From Isoetes taiwanensis (lineage: Eukaryota > Streptophyta > Lycopodiopsida > Isoetales > Isoetaceae): a DNA stretch of 64,000 nucleotides. Shown one piece after another: positions 44,236-56,111 of the stretch. Within the stretch, counting starts at the first letter, position 1, and the number at the start of each line of letters is the position of its first letter. A program made the position numbers and the translations under genes. The stretch covers positions 21,541,726-21,605,725 of the forward strand of contig JAJEKV010000002.1 in assembly GCA_021234155.1 (NCBI GenBank), written 5' to 3'. The notes beneath the pieces were generated by a model. It did not search any database. It was not told the origin of the DNA and saw only the letters and a list, made by a program, of their open reading frames with translations.

Positions 44236-44526
44236 TATTGAACATACTAGTAATGGTGCCCAGTGTTGCTGGGCATACTTTGGGAGGCTGTAAATGTTTT
44301 AGCCACAATGAGAAAAGCGTGCAGTATAATTCAACATTTGTACCTTTTTATTATAACGAAAACTTTCCAAAGGTTTAAGAACGTTTAAGAAGCCTATCGC
44401 CTTCATGTTAGATGGTTTTGTATCGGTATCTCTGATAGCTTTGAGTAGAACATTGTGATGCTTGTTCTTAGCAATTATGAGTGGAAGTAAAATGTTAATC
44501 TAAGCAGGTTTGAGGTGAGGTTATAA

Positions 44527-45029
44527 TCAAAGTCTCTGTGAAGTGGCGAGGAGTTCCAAGGTGCATTCTTCGAGTATCTCTACCAAGTCTTGATTGAATC
44601 CTGGCTGTTGGCTCTGCATATGTTGGTCATCACTCTCCTGGTTTTGTGCTTGTTGCTCTTCAGTCTCCAGTTGTTTGTCTTCTTCAGTGTGATAGGACAA
44701 CATGACATACATTGTCCAATATGCAATCCAACGGACCTATAGATTGTAGCTTGAAATGCATTCAATTGTGGGAGGGTGATGTCTGGGCATTCATCTAAGT
44801 TCGCATCGAATGACGTCATTGAACCATGTAAATCATCGATTGATTGCTCTAATTGAGCAATGTGTTGGAGCACATCGTCTGTATCATTTTTTGTAGGAAT
44901 CTGTAAAACAAAAGCATGATGTTAAATGGATACATTTTCTTGGATGCAACAGAAAATATGTCTTACCCTAGGGTTGATAATGATGCCAAGATTTTTGGTA
45001 CCTAAGTTGTGTTCATTATTGTCTTCCAT
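44527..45029 (-). CDS. small unrecognised two-exon gene (possibly frameshifted)
   Basis: Exon 1 is 45029-44967 (MEDNNEHNLGTKNLGIIINP plus R). A GT-AG intron (44966-44901) leads to exon 2 from 44900 (IPTKNDTDDVLQHIAQLEQS). That frame continues with IDDLHGSMTSFDANLDECPD to a stop near 44580. A second frame from 44712 (YHTEEDKQLETEEQQAQNQE, ending LELLATSQRL) looks equally protein-like, Q/E-rich and acidic. A 1-nt frameshift near 44720 would join them. A TATATATG box lies at about 45085-45092, upstream of the start. I do not recognise the product; the first half could be a short coiled coil. It may be a real small gene or a decaying one. Confidence 0.4.
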
Positions 45030-45084
45030 CTTTGGCCTAAGATACAGCTAGGACCTAGATCCTCTACAAATATAAGGCTTGGAG

Positions 45085-45092
45085 GTCATATA
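45085..45092 (-). promoter_or_regulatory. possible TATA box of the small gene
   Basis: CTTATATATGACC on the minus strand, about 60 bp upstream of the ATG at 45029. The motif is common in AT-rich DNA, so support is only its position. Confidence 0.3.
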
Positions 45093-45217
45093 TAAGGGGC
45101 AGAAAAAGGCAGTAGGTGAAAAGGTTAAAAAGGCAATGGACTTTAGAGAGAAAGTTCTTTAAGAAGAAGCCTTTTTATCCACATCACACATCATTCCACC
45201 CTTTCTTTTGATACGAT

Positions 45218-45316
45218 CTAACAAATTTACCTATTTCCCGATCTAACAAATTTATCTATTTCCTTCTCTATATGATGATCTAACAAATTTATCTATTTCC
45301 TTCTCTATATGATGAT
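45218..45316. repeat. tandem repeat, about 37-bp unit, 2-3 copies
   Basis: The unit gatctaacaaatttatctat followed by ttccttctctatatgat recurs. The first copy is partial (gatctaacaaatttacctatttccc). Confidence 0.8.
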
Positions 45317-45319
45317 ATA

Positions 45320-47560
45320 TTTTGCAACACTGCTAATAGCTAACTAAATTAATCAAGCATAGTTGTAGTTGTTGGAAAAGAACATGACAATATAATTATT
45401 CAAGTATAAAGTAGTTGTTGCAAAATTATTGAAGTATAAAGTTGTAGTTGTTGGAAAAGAACATGGCATTGGAAAAGGACAATTAAATATTTAAATGTAA
45501 AATTGTAATTGTTGCAACAGAACATGGCAATGCAGTTGAATATGTAGATCTACTGCAATCATTTGTTTGCCACCTTGCATAATTCTTGTAGTTCTAAGCA
45601 TTCTATAAATCTACCGAAAGCCTGCCAATATAGCATTCCCTCCATGCAAAGAGATCTTTGCACTGATTAAATTTACCCAAAGCCTGCCAATATAACAAAT
45701 CGAGGAACGGTCAATTTCCAAGGAGAAGTTTTTAAATTCTCATTACCATTGTGCAACCTAGATTTGATAGAGAAGGGCCATGGTTTTTAGAAAATAATGC
45801 AAGCTTGAGTACCTGATGTATAAGGAATGGCAGAAACCATGCATATATGGGCCTTCATATTCCACTTTCATGTTATGTTGATAACCTAGACACATACAGA
45901 TTCACTCTATATTACATCACATTTTGCCACCAAAGATAACAAAAGCAGTTATGCCACGGCACACTGCATCAAATTATTCTATATGGTGCTAGACTTAAAT
46001 ACCAGCTGTTCATAAACAGGCTGCAGCTGAGAGTGGGGGTGGTTAATTCGTGCTGCAGGATAATGTTCTCCAACTCTGAAACCAACCTTTTTATCAAACT
46101 TCTTTAATATTTTACATATTCCAGTTGTTCAGTTCAAGATAATGTATAAGCATTAGGAGTTCCCTCCCAATTTTACCTATACAGGAAGTAGAAAGGACTA
46201 TAAAAACTGGTAAACTCAAGGAAACTTATTGAGAATAACTTCTTCTCAGTATAAATATCCACAGTTGGAGTGAAACCTGTATTCTTCAAAGATATCAGGA
46301 TTTATTTGGGTTTTTCAGCAATCATTACATGCCTTTAATAATGCCTCTTCATGTCTCTCAATAAGATGTTGTAACTACTTCTGGGCAAGAAGTCCTTTTT
46401 GTATCAAGAAAAGGACAACTTTTAGACCTGATAAAAGGAGACTATAAAAATTGAACCAAGCCATAGCACTACAACAACACTGCACTGGGGAGCAGAACTC
46501 CAAAGGAAAGATTGTCCAGTATATACGCAGTAGGAGCAAATTCCTAAATAAAAGAAAACAAATATTTTGAACAAATGAGCAAGATAAGACTCATGGGCAT
46601 GATTTCCTGATCATACCTTTAAAGTTGAGTGTTATCAAATCTTCTTTAACCGTCGAAAAAGCAGACTTTTACTAATTTCTGTCTTGGCAATCCTGGAAGG
46701 ATTAGAGCTAAGGAACAAACAGTAGAAAATTTACAAAATATGATACCCTTCCTCATATAGAGCTTAAGAGCTTAATTTACAGGTAAGTACTTACATCAAA
46801 TTGCCCATGCAAAGGTTTGAAAATTCGATGCCCTTCGTACTTCAAGTTATCTTTGAAGCTTTCAAACCGTTTTACCACACTTAGAAATGATTAGAACTGG
46901 GATTGATAGATATAAACAGGGCCATTTTGTTCTAGAAAATCAAGCCACAATGAAACAAATACCTCTGTGATTTTGCCTGGTATGTCCAGGCAAAAGAATA
47001 TCATTATAATAAAGCTGAAAGCCGAATCAATTAGGTCAAAACTTCAGCTTCAAGCAACTGCCACAACTCAGCAGTAAACTCCAGCAGATAAACATGCCAA
47101 AATTTTGCAGTAAACTCCATCAGACAGTCGTCCACAATAACAAAATTCACAGACTGCTGGAGTTTTAGCCTGATTAACCCAAACAGTAGATAAAGAATCT
47201 AAATGTATTTTGCTTAGGCCGAGTTTGTAAGTCCAAAAGAAAAATATACCTACAGGCATAAATCGAATTTGCTGAAATCGATACTGGAAAGACTGAGTTT
47301 GTTGAAATTGACTTTGCTGAAGATTGCATTCAAGAAACAAAGTAGAAACATAGCATTTACATACTTTCAGCAACTATAGACAGAGCTCCACAATTCCCGT
47401 GTCTGCACAAACATCTCTGAACCAAAGCGCTTCAAATTTCCGGCCGTCTTGGACCCTAAATATTACACTGCTTTTTATCTCTTCAACTGGCAGAGAAGAT
47501 TGATTCGAGCTTCGGTAAGAACATTGGCAGGTCAGGTGCGGAGCGAACTAACCGCTGAAG
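45320..47560. other. no gene seen
   Basis: AT-rich non-coding DNA. Weak repetition of aagtataaagt.gtagttgt and gaacatggca at 45400-45540. No domain-bearing ORF. Confidence 0.5.
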
Positions 47561-47564
47561 AAGA

Positions 47565-48044
47565 TTTCTGCAACACGGCCACCATGCTCTCGGAGATCCG
47601 GTGCCTATAACTTTTTTTTTTTTTTAAAAACTGTGTCAGCAATATATTAAAAGAATGGTAATGTTACAAAGCAAGTGAGGAGGAAGGAGAACTGCCCCAA
47701 AGAGACAGTGATACCTCGACACTCCACAACAACTGCAACTCTACTGCTGTACAAACTGGCCATCACCATCTACCACACCCAAGAAGTCCCGCCAAATGGA
47801 AAACTTCCGCTCTACTAATCCCGGGAACACCAAAAAGCTTTGAAATAGCTTGTACCTGAGTCGAGGAATCAGAGAGGCTGCAGGCTGCTGAATCCCCTGA
47901 AAGATCCACAACCGCCGCCGCTTCCAAATCAACCACACCAACCAAGCCACGCACAGATGCAAGGCTTGCTGTCCTATAACTTTTACTCGAGATAGTTAAG
48001 TTGGAAGAACAAGCCAGATGATGCCCTAAATCCCTAAATCGCAT
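47565..48044 (-). pseudogene. ORF with an N-terminal-like sequence split by a LINE insertion
   Basis: If the inserted LINE (47616-47984, including one target copy) is ignored, the minus strand reads MRFRDLGHHLACSSNLTISS and continues in frame across the target site as KSYRHRISESMVAVLQKSSS before a GTTAGT donor-like string or a stop. It is rich in R, S and hydrophobic residues with few acidic ones, which could suit an organellar presequence. No homologue recognised. It may be a first exon disrupted by the LINE, or chance. Confidence 0.3.
47616..47972 (-). mobile_element. 5'-truncated LINE with poly(A) tail and target-site duplication
   Basis: The left end is a T14 run (poly(A) on the minus strand). 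The right part encodes VAWLVWLIWKRRRLWIFQG, resembling the C-terminal region of plant L1 elements. The 12-bp string cctataactttt flanks it at 47604-47615 and 47973-47984. A perfect 12-bp duplication with an intact A-tail marks a fairly recent L1-type insertion of about 360 bp. Confidence 0.85.
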
Positions 48045-48139
48045 AGAGCGAGAAGAGAAAGGATATTTCGACTGTCCAAATTTTTAATCAAATCTTGGCC
48101 GTCGGATCTAGGGCTGGGTCCAGCACTTACAGAATAACT

Positions 48140-49065
48140 TTATAATATAGGATGCAATTAAACCCCTTGCCAAGTGGCAATACCCCATTTGGCCCCTTCT
48201 AACCTAACCCTAAAAGTTCATGTATAAGGAACAAAAGAGAAAATCCTAAACCTTTTTCATTTTCGCATTTTGGCTTCCCTGAGCCATTCCGGCCAAGGCA
48301 AGCTGCCATTCTGCATTGCCAGGCGTCGCTGAGCCGCCTTTGCATAATAGATTCCTCAGGAGCAGCCGTCTTCAGCAAGAACGAAGGCATGGACGCGATT
48401 CGAGAAGTTGGAGCAAGCCAAGGATTAGGTAAACTGCGATTCTATTGTGCAAAGCCGACTCTTAGCCCGACAATGAGCTAAGATAGTATGTTAGATCAGT
48501 CTTAGCAGCCTTATAGGTCCTAAGATCACCAGCCATAATGAAGGAACCTAACCATGTATGTTTAGGTAAGATAGATTAGATCTTATTCAGTATTTCAGTT
48601 CTTTGATGATGATGATGTTCCATTATATGCTCTCCCTGTGTATGTGGGAAGGGGGGTAGAGACCCTGAAACCTTCAGTAGCAGATGATCCTAGATAACCT
48701 CATTAATTCCCAAGGGGTTGTCCCATCACTGATTGATCCCTCTGGTGTGTAAAGCCTACCGAGGATCTTAGTGGGCTAGGCTTAATGATTTGCCAGTGCG
48801 TGTGAGCAAGCTCGACACCTCTTGGGTGATGCGTCACCTTCAATTAGGTTCAAGTCAAATACGGGCAATGGCCCTCTAGCCGCCTATGATGGGCATGCAT
48901 GCCTCTGGAGGGGAGGAGACTCTCCTCCTGCCTCATCGGGACTGGGAAGATGCAACCCAGCAGTAGCCCCTCTGGCTACGCACCCGGCAGGCTACGGTCC
49001 AGTCCCTAGACTCTTCAACCTACTCTACAAATTGTGCACGGGAGGGGCGGATGTAGTGGACTACT
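48140..49065 (+). repeat. LTR-family copy (inverted relative to 30680-31640)
   Basis: From ggatgcaattaaacccc to gggcggatgtagtggacta this block matches the reverse complement of 30680-31640 throughout, with scattered changes. It lacks the first 130 bp of the LTR. No coding sequence. Confidence 0.75.
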
Positions 49066-49344
49066 AGCCATGTTTCTATGCCACCCATCCATTCTTATGA
49101 ATTCCGTCTGCAATGACTTCTGGAGGCCCAAGCCGTCAGTCCATACCCTGGAGTCTGAGCCATTGGGTAGGATTCCCCATATGATAATGTTATTGATGTG
49201 CTATTATATGGATGATATAGTGTAGTCACCCTTCAAGGTGACTCTATTGATATATTGATGTCGTGTGCTTATGTTTACTCACGCTTCTGCAGCTAGGACG
49301 GTCCCGAGGGAAGACGGGGCAAATGACCCATCCATTCTTCCTCA

Positions 49345-50100
49345 TCGATCCATTGTCAAGGATTGGTGTCAAGTGGATGGCCCCTGTCAGTTTGGCTACC
49401 AGGGGGATAAACTCCACCTTCTGATACGATGGGAGCATCGTAGAAGAAGTAGGGGATGCCACAATAATTCTTAACTAGAAAATCCCAGGCATTAATTGAC
49501 GCCTCACTAGCACCACTATTTCTGGAGTTTTCTGTGCTGCTCTCACCTTCTTCAATATTTTCTCCAATGACTAGATCCCACAGATCTTCAGCCAGCAGTA
49601 CATCCTTCATTCTTTCTTTCCATGCCTGAAATCGAGCTTCTCCATAAATACCTCAACTCCATTGAGTAAAGAGGAACCAAGTCTAGTTGCCATCTAGCTC
49701 TGATACCAATGTTAAAGAATGTGTAAGCAAACAACTTGTAATAATTTCCATGCAATTTGATTGACAACTAACTCAAATAACTTTCACAAGTTATATAAGC
49801 AGCATAAATACTTTAGAACTTAGTCAATACAAATTACAATGCTATTGACCAATATTTCAAAGGCATTGATCACTTAAGGAATAACCATTCCCCTGCAAAC
49901 GAATTCACCTTCAATCCGTGCAATGCATGGGCATACAATTTTGTTTATTTATAGATCCGATCCTAACCGCTTGCAGTCGATATCGAATCAGTCCCACTTT
50001 GGTCGCCTGTGCTATAGGATCACAATAGCATTCTATTCGACCCCTTTAATTTTAACTATACATAACATATAGTTCTCCTTTATAAATAACCATGCATTCA
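49345..50100 (-). mobile_element. Ty1/copia 5' end fragment (LTR, primer site, gag start)
   Basis: On the minus strand: candidate LTR (from about 50100 to 49710, right boundary not seen, TATATAA-type box near 49788), an initiator-methionine tRNA primer site TGGTATCAGAGC (49708-49697), then gag coding ARFQAWKERMKDVLLAEDLW at about 49640-49580, in the usual copia gag style (W..W..RM...L....LW..V). The sequence diverges into unrelated DNA after about 49450. The rest of the element is absent. Confidence 0.75.
49697..49708 (-). promoter_or_regulatory. tRNA-iMet primer binding site
   Basis: TGGTATCAGAGC on the minus strand, next to the LTR end (…TAACA on the same strand). Confidence 0.85.
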
Positions 50101-50355
50101 TATGCATTTCATTATCAACCATTGTATCAACCTTCTAAGCATTGATATATTTTCAATCTCGCCTCTAGATTTCTTGCCCTTAATTTTGCATCTTCCTTTA
50201 ACCACATTGACCTTACCTTTATATCTAACATTAATAAATCTAACACCGACCGAGGGGGTCTTCCCCTCAATGCCCTCTGGAAGCCACAAAGCTACACCAG
50301 AAGACACATCCAATAGAAGAACCCTTTGGAGCCTACCCAGAAGCGACATGCTACT

Positions 50356-50409
50356 GGGAGGGAGGGAGGGAGGGAGGGAGGGAGGGAGGGAGGGAGGAGA
50401 GAGAGACAT

Positions 50410-50462
<53 letters not shown>
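50356..50462. repeat. (GGGA)n and (GA)n microsatellites
   Basis: A (ggga)n run of about 40 bp is followed, after agagagacatgtag, by a (ga)n run of about 50 bp. Long ORFs on both strands here are translations of the simple repeats. Confidence 0.95.
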
Positions 50463-50463
<1 letters not shown>

Positions 50464-50937
50464 AAAGCACGACCAATGGGAAAAAATCCGAGAGGAAACC
50501 CCACGGAAAAAGAGAGCAAACGAGAAAACATACACAAGAGAGAATATACACAAGAATATAAAACGCAGGATCGAGAATTCATCAAGAATCATCAGAAGCT
50601 ACATTGCTACGCTGAGATAGAGAGAAACACATAGGTCCGACCGCAAAAATATCTCCAAGAGAGAATATACACAAGAATATAGACAAGAAATAAGGGGCCG
50701 CCCAAAAAGAAATGGCCCTAACAGAGTGGAACAACCAATGTAAAGCCCAACCCAGATATGGGGGGGCGAGGGGGGGACTCCGCACAACAAAGAATCCAGC
50801 TCAGAGGAAACGTCGATGAAGGAAAGCAAGCAACAGAGTATATATAGATGACAAATCCAAAATGAGAGCCCGCCTATAGAAAGCACAGGCCACAGAAAGA
50901 GCGGATCCAAAACTAGCATGACGCCAAAACAGACGTC

Positions 50938-50997
50938 CCTTTCCCTAGAATAGTGGTTCTCTGTATAAGAAGAGAACCATGGCATTCTAGGGAAAGG
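50938..50997 (+). ncRNA. near-perfect 60-nt hairpin
   Basis: CCTTTCCCTAGAAT (50938-50951) pairs with 50984-50997, and TGGTTCTCT (50954-50962) with AGAGAACCA (50971-50979). Only a 2/4-nt internal loop interrupts the stem, and the apex is 8 nt. The related copy at 55525-55550 has the left arm but not the full right arm. It could be a small-RNA precursor or a local inverted duplication. Transcription is unknown. Confidence 0.5.
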
Positions 50998-53122
50998 TCC
51001 TTGCACAACAACAACCGACACAAAGAGGAACCTACCTCCAAACTCCTCTCGCAGGTCGAGACTATGGGAGACAAGGCGGGATGCCAACGCAAGTAAAGGG
51101 GAAGGAGCACAAGAAACCCCTGGACAACTGCAATGCATAAAGTAAAAAATGTATAAAAATGAACGCAAATAACAACGACGACCACCACCAAAGCACAGAA
51201 AACAAAATTATAGAATCAACGTACCAACAAACTACATAGAACACCCAACGACAAAATGCTTCTGAAAGCAAAGACAAAAATACCCAACCTATATCATCCA
51301 TGCATAACGGATTCAAGTAAACTTTCATGCAAGAGCAGCCATCCAGAGAACAGATGAAATCCAGAGCAGAATGGCTAGAATACAAGACATCAATAGAAAG
51401 ATAAGATTACAGAGATAAAAGAGGATAACGAGACAACAAAGATAAGAGAGCATCAGGACAAATGAGGCAGAAAGGGCAAGCAATAGTTCTAGAGTACTAT
51501 AGGGGATGGCTTGGTGAGAGCAAAAAGGGCAACCAAAACAACCAGAGTAAAATGGAAGGAAGAGGAAACCCAGGAAAATGGAGCAAAAAGGGGAAAGGAA
51601 GAGACAGAAACAAAGGAGCAATGAAGAAGTCGAATGAGCAAGTAAAGTTGGAATCTGATCCATGAGTGCATAACATGGAGGGACCAAAGGAACAATGCAA
51701 AGGAACATAAAAAAGAAGGACACAATGTAACCCGTGATAGGGAAACGAAGCTATAGGAACAACAGACAAGGTCATGACGACGTCAACAACGTAAAGATCT
51801 TAAATGACTAATGAACCAGAAAACACCACACTAGCAAAAGAAACTATAACCTGAACTAACCTAACCAGCAATAGAAAAGGAGCCAGAGACAAAGAATCAA
51901 AGACGGAATGATGCAACTAGACTAAAAGAGAACAACATCAACCAAGTTAAACTGAACAACGAGCCGAAGGAACTCAAAGAAGGAAACAATGCAACCATAA
52001 CAAAATAAAGAAATGATATTCTGTGGAATGGTCCTGATATCACATATGTCAACCCAAGGTCAATGCAACGAATGAAACAAAATGCACAAATAAGGAGCTA
52101 GAGTGCATAGATAGAGAGTTGATGGGGAACATGGAGCAAGCAGAAGAACACAGAAAGAGAGCAAGGAAGGAGAGACAAAACACCAGAATAAAAAGAAGTA
52201 ATGAAATAAGAAAGATAAATAGAATAATGCAACTAAGAAGGTAAATGGGGCAAGTAACGAGTGCTACAGCACCGGAAAACGAAAAAACATAAAATGAACC
52301 AATGGAACAATGTGGTAAAAGATGGAAAGGGAATTGTGCTGGAGTACCAGAACACCAAAATGCATAAAGAGAACAAATGAAACAATGCAATGAAAGCTTG
52401 AAAAGAAATTATTTGGAGAAAAACAACCAAAACCACGAAACAAACTCGGATAGGTAATCAAATGAGAAAGTCAAATGAGCTTGTATGGCATGTGTGGGAA
52501 GGAGCACATAACAATGCCAAATGGGTAGATGGGACAAACAGGAACTAATATAGAAAATGGGTGGCTAAACAAGACCGGAGAGGAGGGAATCAATAGTAAA
52601 ACTCAAAGACAATGAACAATAGAAGCCCCTAGTTGGCCAACTGTGACTAACCCAACAGCCATAAATATAAAGAAACGTAACTAACTAGCCAATGTAACAA
52701 AGATGTATCTCTTAGCATTTTTGATCAAAAGTCTCAACCAAACAAATAACTTGCAATAGATGCTTATCTGGAGAGAGCTCCCTGGCCTAGAGGCTAACAT
52801 GACCAACACACGTATGATCTAATTCATGCGAACAATATCTATAGACAATAGACATCATGAAATGTAGATATAGGAGTTGGAAGGACAAAGAAATGATTAT
52901 GGCAAAATGACAAAAAACCAAACACATGGCATCATGTGCATATTAATAACCCAATCCATGCGCTTTCAAAATTTTCTCTGAAAAAAGGTCAATCGTAGCA
53001 AACCATGTGAGGATCCAAGTAAAAACAATGCATTAGGATAACAAACCAAAATGAATCTAACGGCGCATACGACGCCACATGGTGCAAGTCCTAGCACCTT
53101 ATGTCCAATGAGCGAACATAAT

Positions 53123-53372
53123 AGGATAATGCGGGATCTGAGCTAATGAGATACTACAACATGTAATGTCAACAAATGTTAACTCTAGGAAACCACCACA
53201 GTGAGATAACGAGAAACCATAATCAATTTGACGACTACATAACGCATAGGATAATGAAGGATCTGAGTTAATGAGAGACTACAACATGTAGTGTCAGCAA
53301 ACGTAAACTCTAGGAAACCACCATAGTGAGATAACGAGAAACCATAACCAATTTGACGGCCACACGACGCAA
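53123..53372. repeat. tandem duplication, 125 bp x2
   Basis: The unit beginning aggataatg.rggatctgag starts at 53123 and 53248. Both copies include actctaggaaaccacca and gataacgagaaaccata. Confidence 0.85.
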
Positions 53373-54489
53373 ACCCAAATCCTAAACGTTGAATAATGCA
53401 ATATACCAAGGTTCTGGGAAATGATAAAACAGTAAAGTTCATGTAATTCGTTCGATGTAACCCTCAATAACTCAAGAAATTCCAATTCTACGATGACAAG
53501 AAAAATGCTGATAAAAATGCATCATGGTGTCAAGTTTACAAATCTATAAAATCTAACGCTATCATAGGAAAAGGACAACAAATGCATTTAATAAGAGAGT
53601 CCATGTGAACGACCAACAAATGAAACATGACTAGGGAGATATAATGCATGTTTGCAAAGATCACCAAGAAACGAGAATACTATTTATTTTGGATATAAAT
53701 GATGAATGAGACTCCGTACTGACCAACCAGATTTTCATGAAAACAAAATATATAATCTAGCACATGATTGTGAAGGTGATCAATAAGAATATCAAAGCAC
53801 GAACATGTAGTGGAAATAGATCAAAGAAAAATACCGTTGTCTAGTTTATGCCATATAAACACGAAAGAAACTCAAGAAAAAAGCAAAAAAATATTTGGCC
53901 ATTCGAGCAAATCGAACTAGCAATCACAAGTTACAAACCACGAAAGCTAGCTACAAAGCCAACAACAAATTCTTAGCAAGACCAAACAAATAATACATTT
54001 AAATGGGCATGCGATACCAGGACCCAGTATCCCCTAACAAAAACTTCTCAGAAAACGGCGGCCACCAAAGCTGACACAAATTGGGCATGTCGCCGGAGAA
54101 ATGGATGGAGGTTTCACATAGGTAGACGAGAACTTGAAGGATACAAAGAACCTAGACCAAACAGAGCATATCAGCTTGAAATTCAGAGAGCAATGGACGG
54201 GTCATTTCACAATCCCAGGAGCCAGCAGTTCTAGTGCAAAATCGGATTCTAGTGCTCGAATTCTAGTACTCAAGAATGCTGGTTCCACCTGTATAGAGCC
54301 AAAAAACCTCTTAGATCGAATTCAAAATAATTCATCACCACAGGCCTTTAAGAAACAGAATAGCAAGAATTGAGTACACATACTACGATCAAGTATGACA
54401 AGAATCAGAAGAAAACGTAAATCGACAACTACAAGAATGAATATCTAGATAAGAACAAAAAGCATTAATTAAAACAAACTATCACAATA

Positions 54490-54570
54490 TGCTCTACCTT
54501 GTACAAGACTCTGCCTATGACTAAGAACACATTTCTACCTTGTGCAAGACTCTGCCTAAGAATAAGAAAG
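54490..54570. repeat. short tandem duplication, about 48 bp x2
   Basis: The unit ctaccttgt.caagactctg followed by cctaaga/tga is repeated, with small differences. Confidence 0.7.
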
Positions 54571-54713
54571 CATCTTTAACGACAAGCTAAGAATCCCAAT
54601 CCCAACATACTTAGAATCACCAAACCATCTAGGAAAGGAAAAAATAAGAAGACAACAAAACCGATTTCGCCCAGCTTGGCGATGCTGGGGCAGTTGGATA
54701 GGCTGGGTGCAGA

Positions 54714-55163
54714 TCAAGGAGGGCCTACGATGGGAATAAAGAAGGCAAGAGAAAGGCAGAGGTAATTGCAGCCATGGTACATAAGGAAAGAAAAGGCTGA
54801 AAAAACAACAGAGAACAGAAGGCCAGAGAGCTGAGGGGACTGATAGCAAGGCCGATCTGCAATGAAGACCCAGGTTAAGAATAAAAAGTGAATGGGGCGG
54901 CTGACAGATCAGCGGGATGTCCATAACGGACATACAGGTCAAGGAGGGCCTGCGATAGAGAAAAAAAGGCAAGAGAAAGGCAGAGGTAATCGCAGCCATG
55001 GTACAGAAGGAAAGTAAAGGCGGAAAAAACAACATAGAACAGGAGGCCAGAGAGCTGAGGCGACTGATAGCAAGGCCGATCTGCAATCAAGACCCAAGAT
55101 AAGAACAAACGGGGAATGGGGCGGCTGACAGATCGGCAGGATGCCCATAACGGGCATACAAGA
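54714..55163. repeat. tandem duplication, 225 bp x2
   Basis: A unit beginning tcaaggagggcct at 54714 and 54939. It includes gcagccatggtac, ggccagagagctgagg, gatagcaaggccgatctgca and gggcggctgacagatc. The copies are about 90% alike by eye. Confidence 0.9.
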
Positions 55164-55661
55164 TGAAGAAACACAGACATAAGCAATCTAGGAAGGAGAT
55201 AAGAGGCAAGCGCAGATAGATTTATTAAGGGATCGGCTCATTAGGCCAGTACCATCGACCCATGAGGTGCAGGCGCCACCCTAAGACCAATCCAATAGAT
55301 GCATGAGCAAGCAGCAGTACATGTGCTAGGAATTGATGAAGTGGGAAACTCCGCACAACAAAGAATTCAGCTCAGAGGAAACGCCGATGAAGGAAAGGAG
55401 CAAGCAACAGAGTATATATAGATGACAAAGCCAAAACGAGAGCCTGCGCTATAGAAAGCACAGGCCACAGAAAGAGTGGATCCAAAACTAGCGTGGCGCC
55501 AAAACAGACGTCCCTTTCCCTAGAATGGTGGTTCTCTACCATGGCATCCATTTTTTATATTCCAGCAACCTAAGCAACGTGCTCAAACATATTGGCTCCC
55601 GCTGTATTAACCATTGTGCTTTTTGGATTCAACTAGACTGTTAAGAGGTAGCATGTATACT

Positions 55662-55713
55662 CTTGGAAGAAACTATAGTAGGGAACACTTGGAAGAAACT
55701 ATAGTAGGGAACA
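55662..55713. repeat. 26-bp tandem repeat x2
   Basis: cttggaagaaactatagtag followed by ggaaca is repeated directly at 55662 and 55688. Confidence 0.9.
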
Positions 55714-56111
55714 CTGGGATGTGCATAATTATCAGGGTAAGTTTGTCCACTGTCTATAGCTGATAGGTAAGTTTGTCCAGCCTATCCCAAATACTTCTGT
55801 AAGCAATTTTGTTAATTGTAACTAATCAAGAATAGATCGGACCTAATTGTATAACATTGACAAATCCATTGGATAATTTCAAATGCTACATGTGAGAAGG
55901 GAGTAAATCTTCCCATATGTTGTGACTACTCTCTCGATCATCTTTATCTTTCTTGCCCCTTAGACAAAACTTACTTGTTTGTAGAGTTAAATTCATCAAT
56001 GCACCTGCTGCTAAATGCGGATGAAGAAGAAGATGATAATATGAACGAGGAAGAGGATGAGGAATTGTGAAAACAATGTTCATATTTATGATGAGGATGC
56101 AAAGTCACTAC

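Larger units (their letters stand above)
50777..55545. mobile_element. non-coding block between direct repeats (LARD-like candidate)
   Basis: Direct repeats of about 185-200 bp lie at 50777-50961 and 55348-55542 (actccgcacaacaaagaat ... ccctttccctagaat.gtgg). Each contains gagtatatatagatgac, a possible TATA. The 4.4 kb between them is purine-rich on the plus strand, with recurrent 'gaacaatgcaa' phrases and no recognisable retroelement domain. Long minus-strand ORFs in it are Leu/Ser/Phe/Cys-rich and repetitive, as expected from low-complexity sequence. A large retrotransposon derivative is possible, but the repeats lack clear TG..CA ends. Confidence 0.4.

Noticed and set aside
50098-52461. 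Several long minus-strand ORFs rich in Leu, Ser, Phe and Cys that look like membrane proteins
   Set aside because: They come from (GA)n/(GGGA)n microsatellites and purine-rich repetitive DNA, overlap in several frames, and show no start context or domain.
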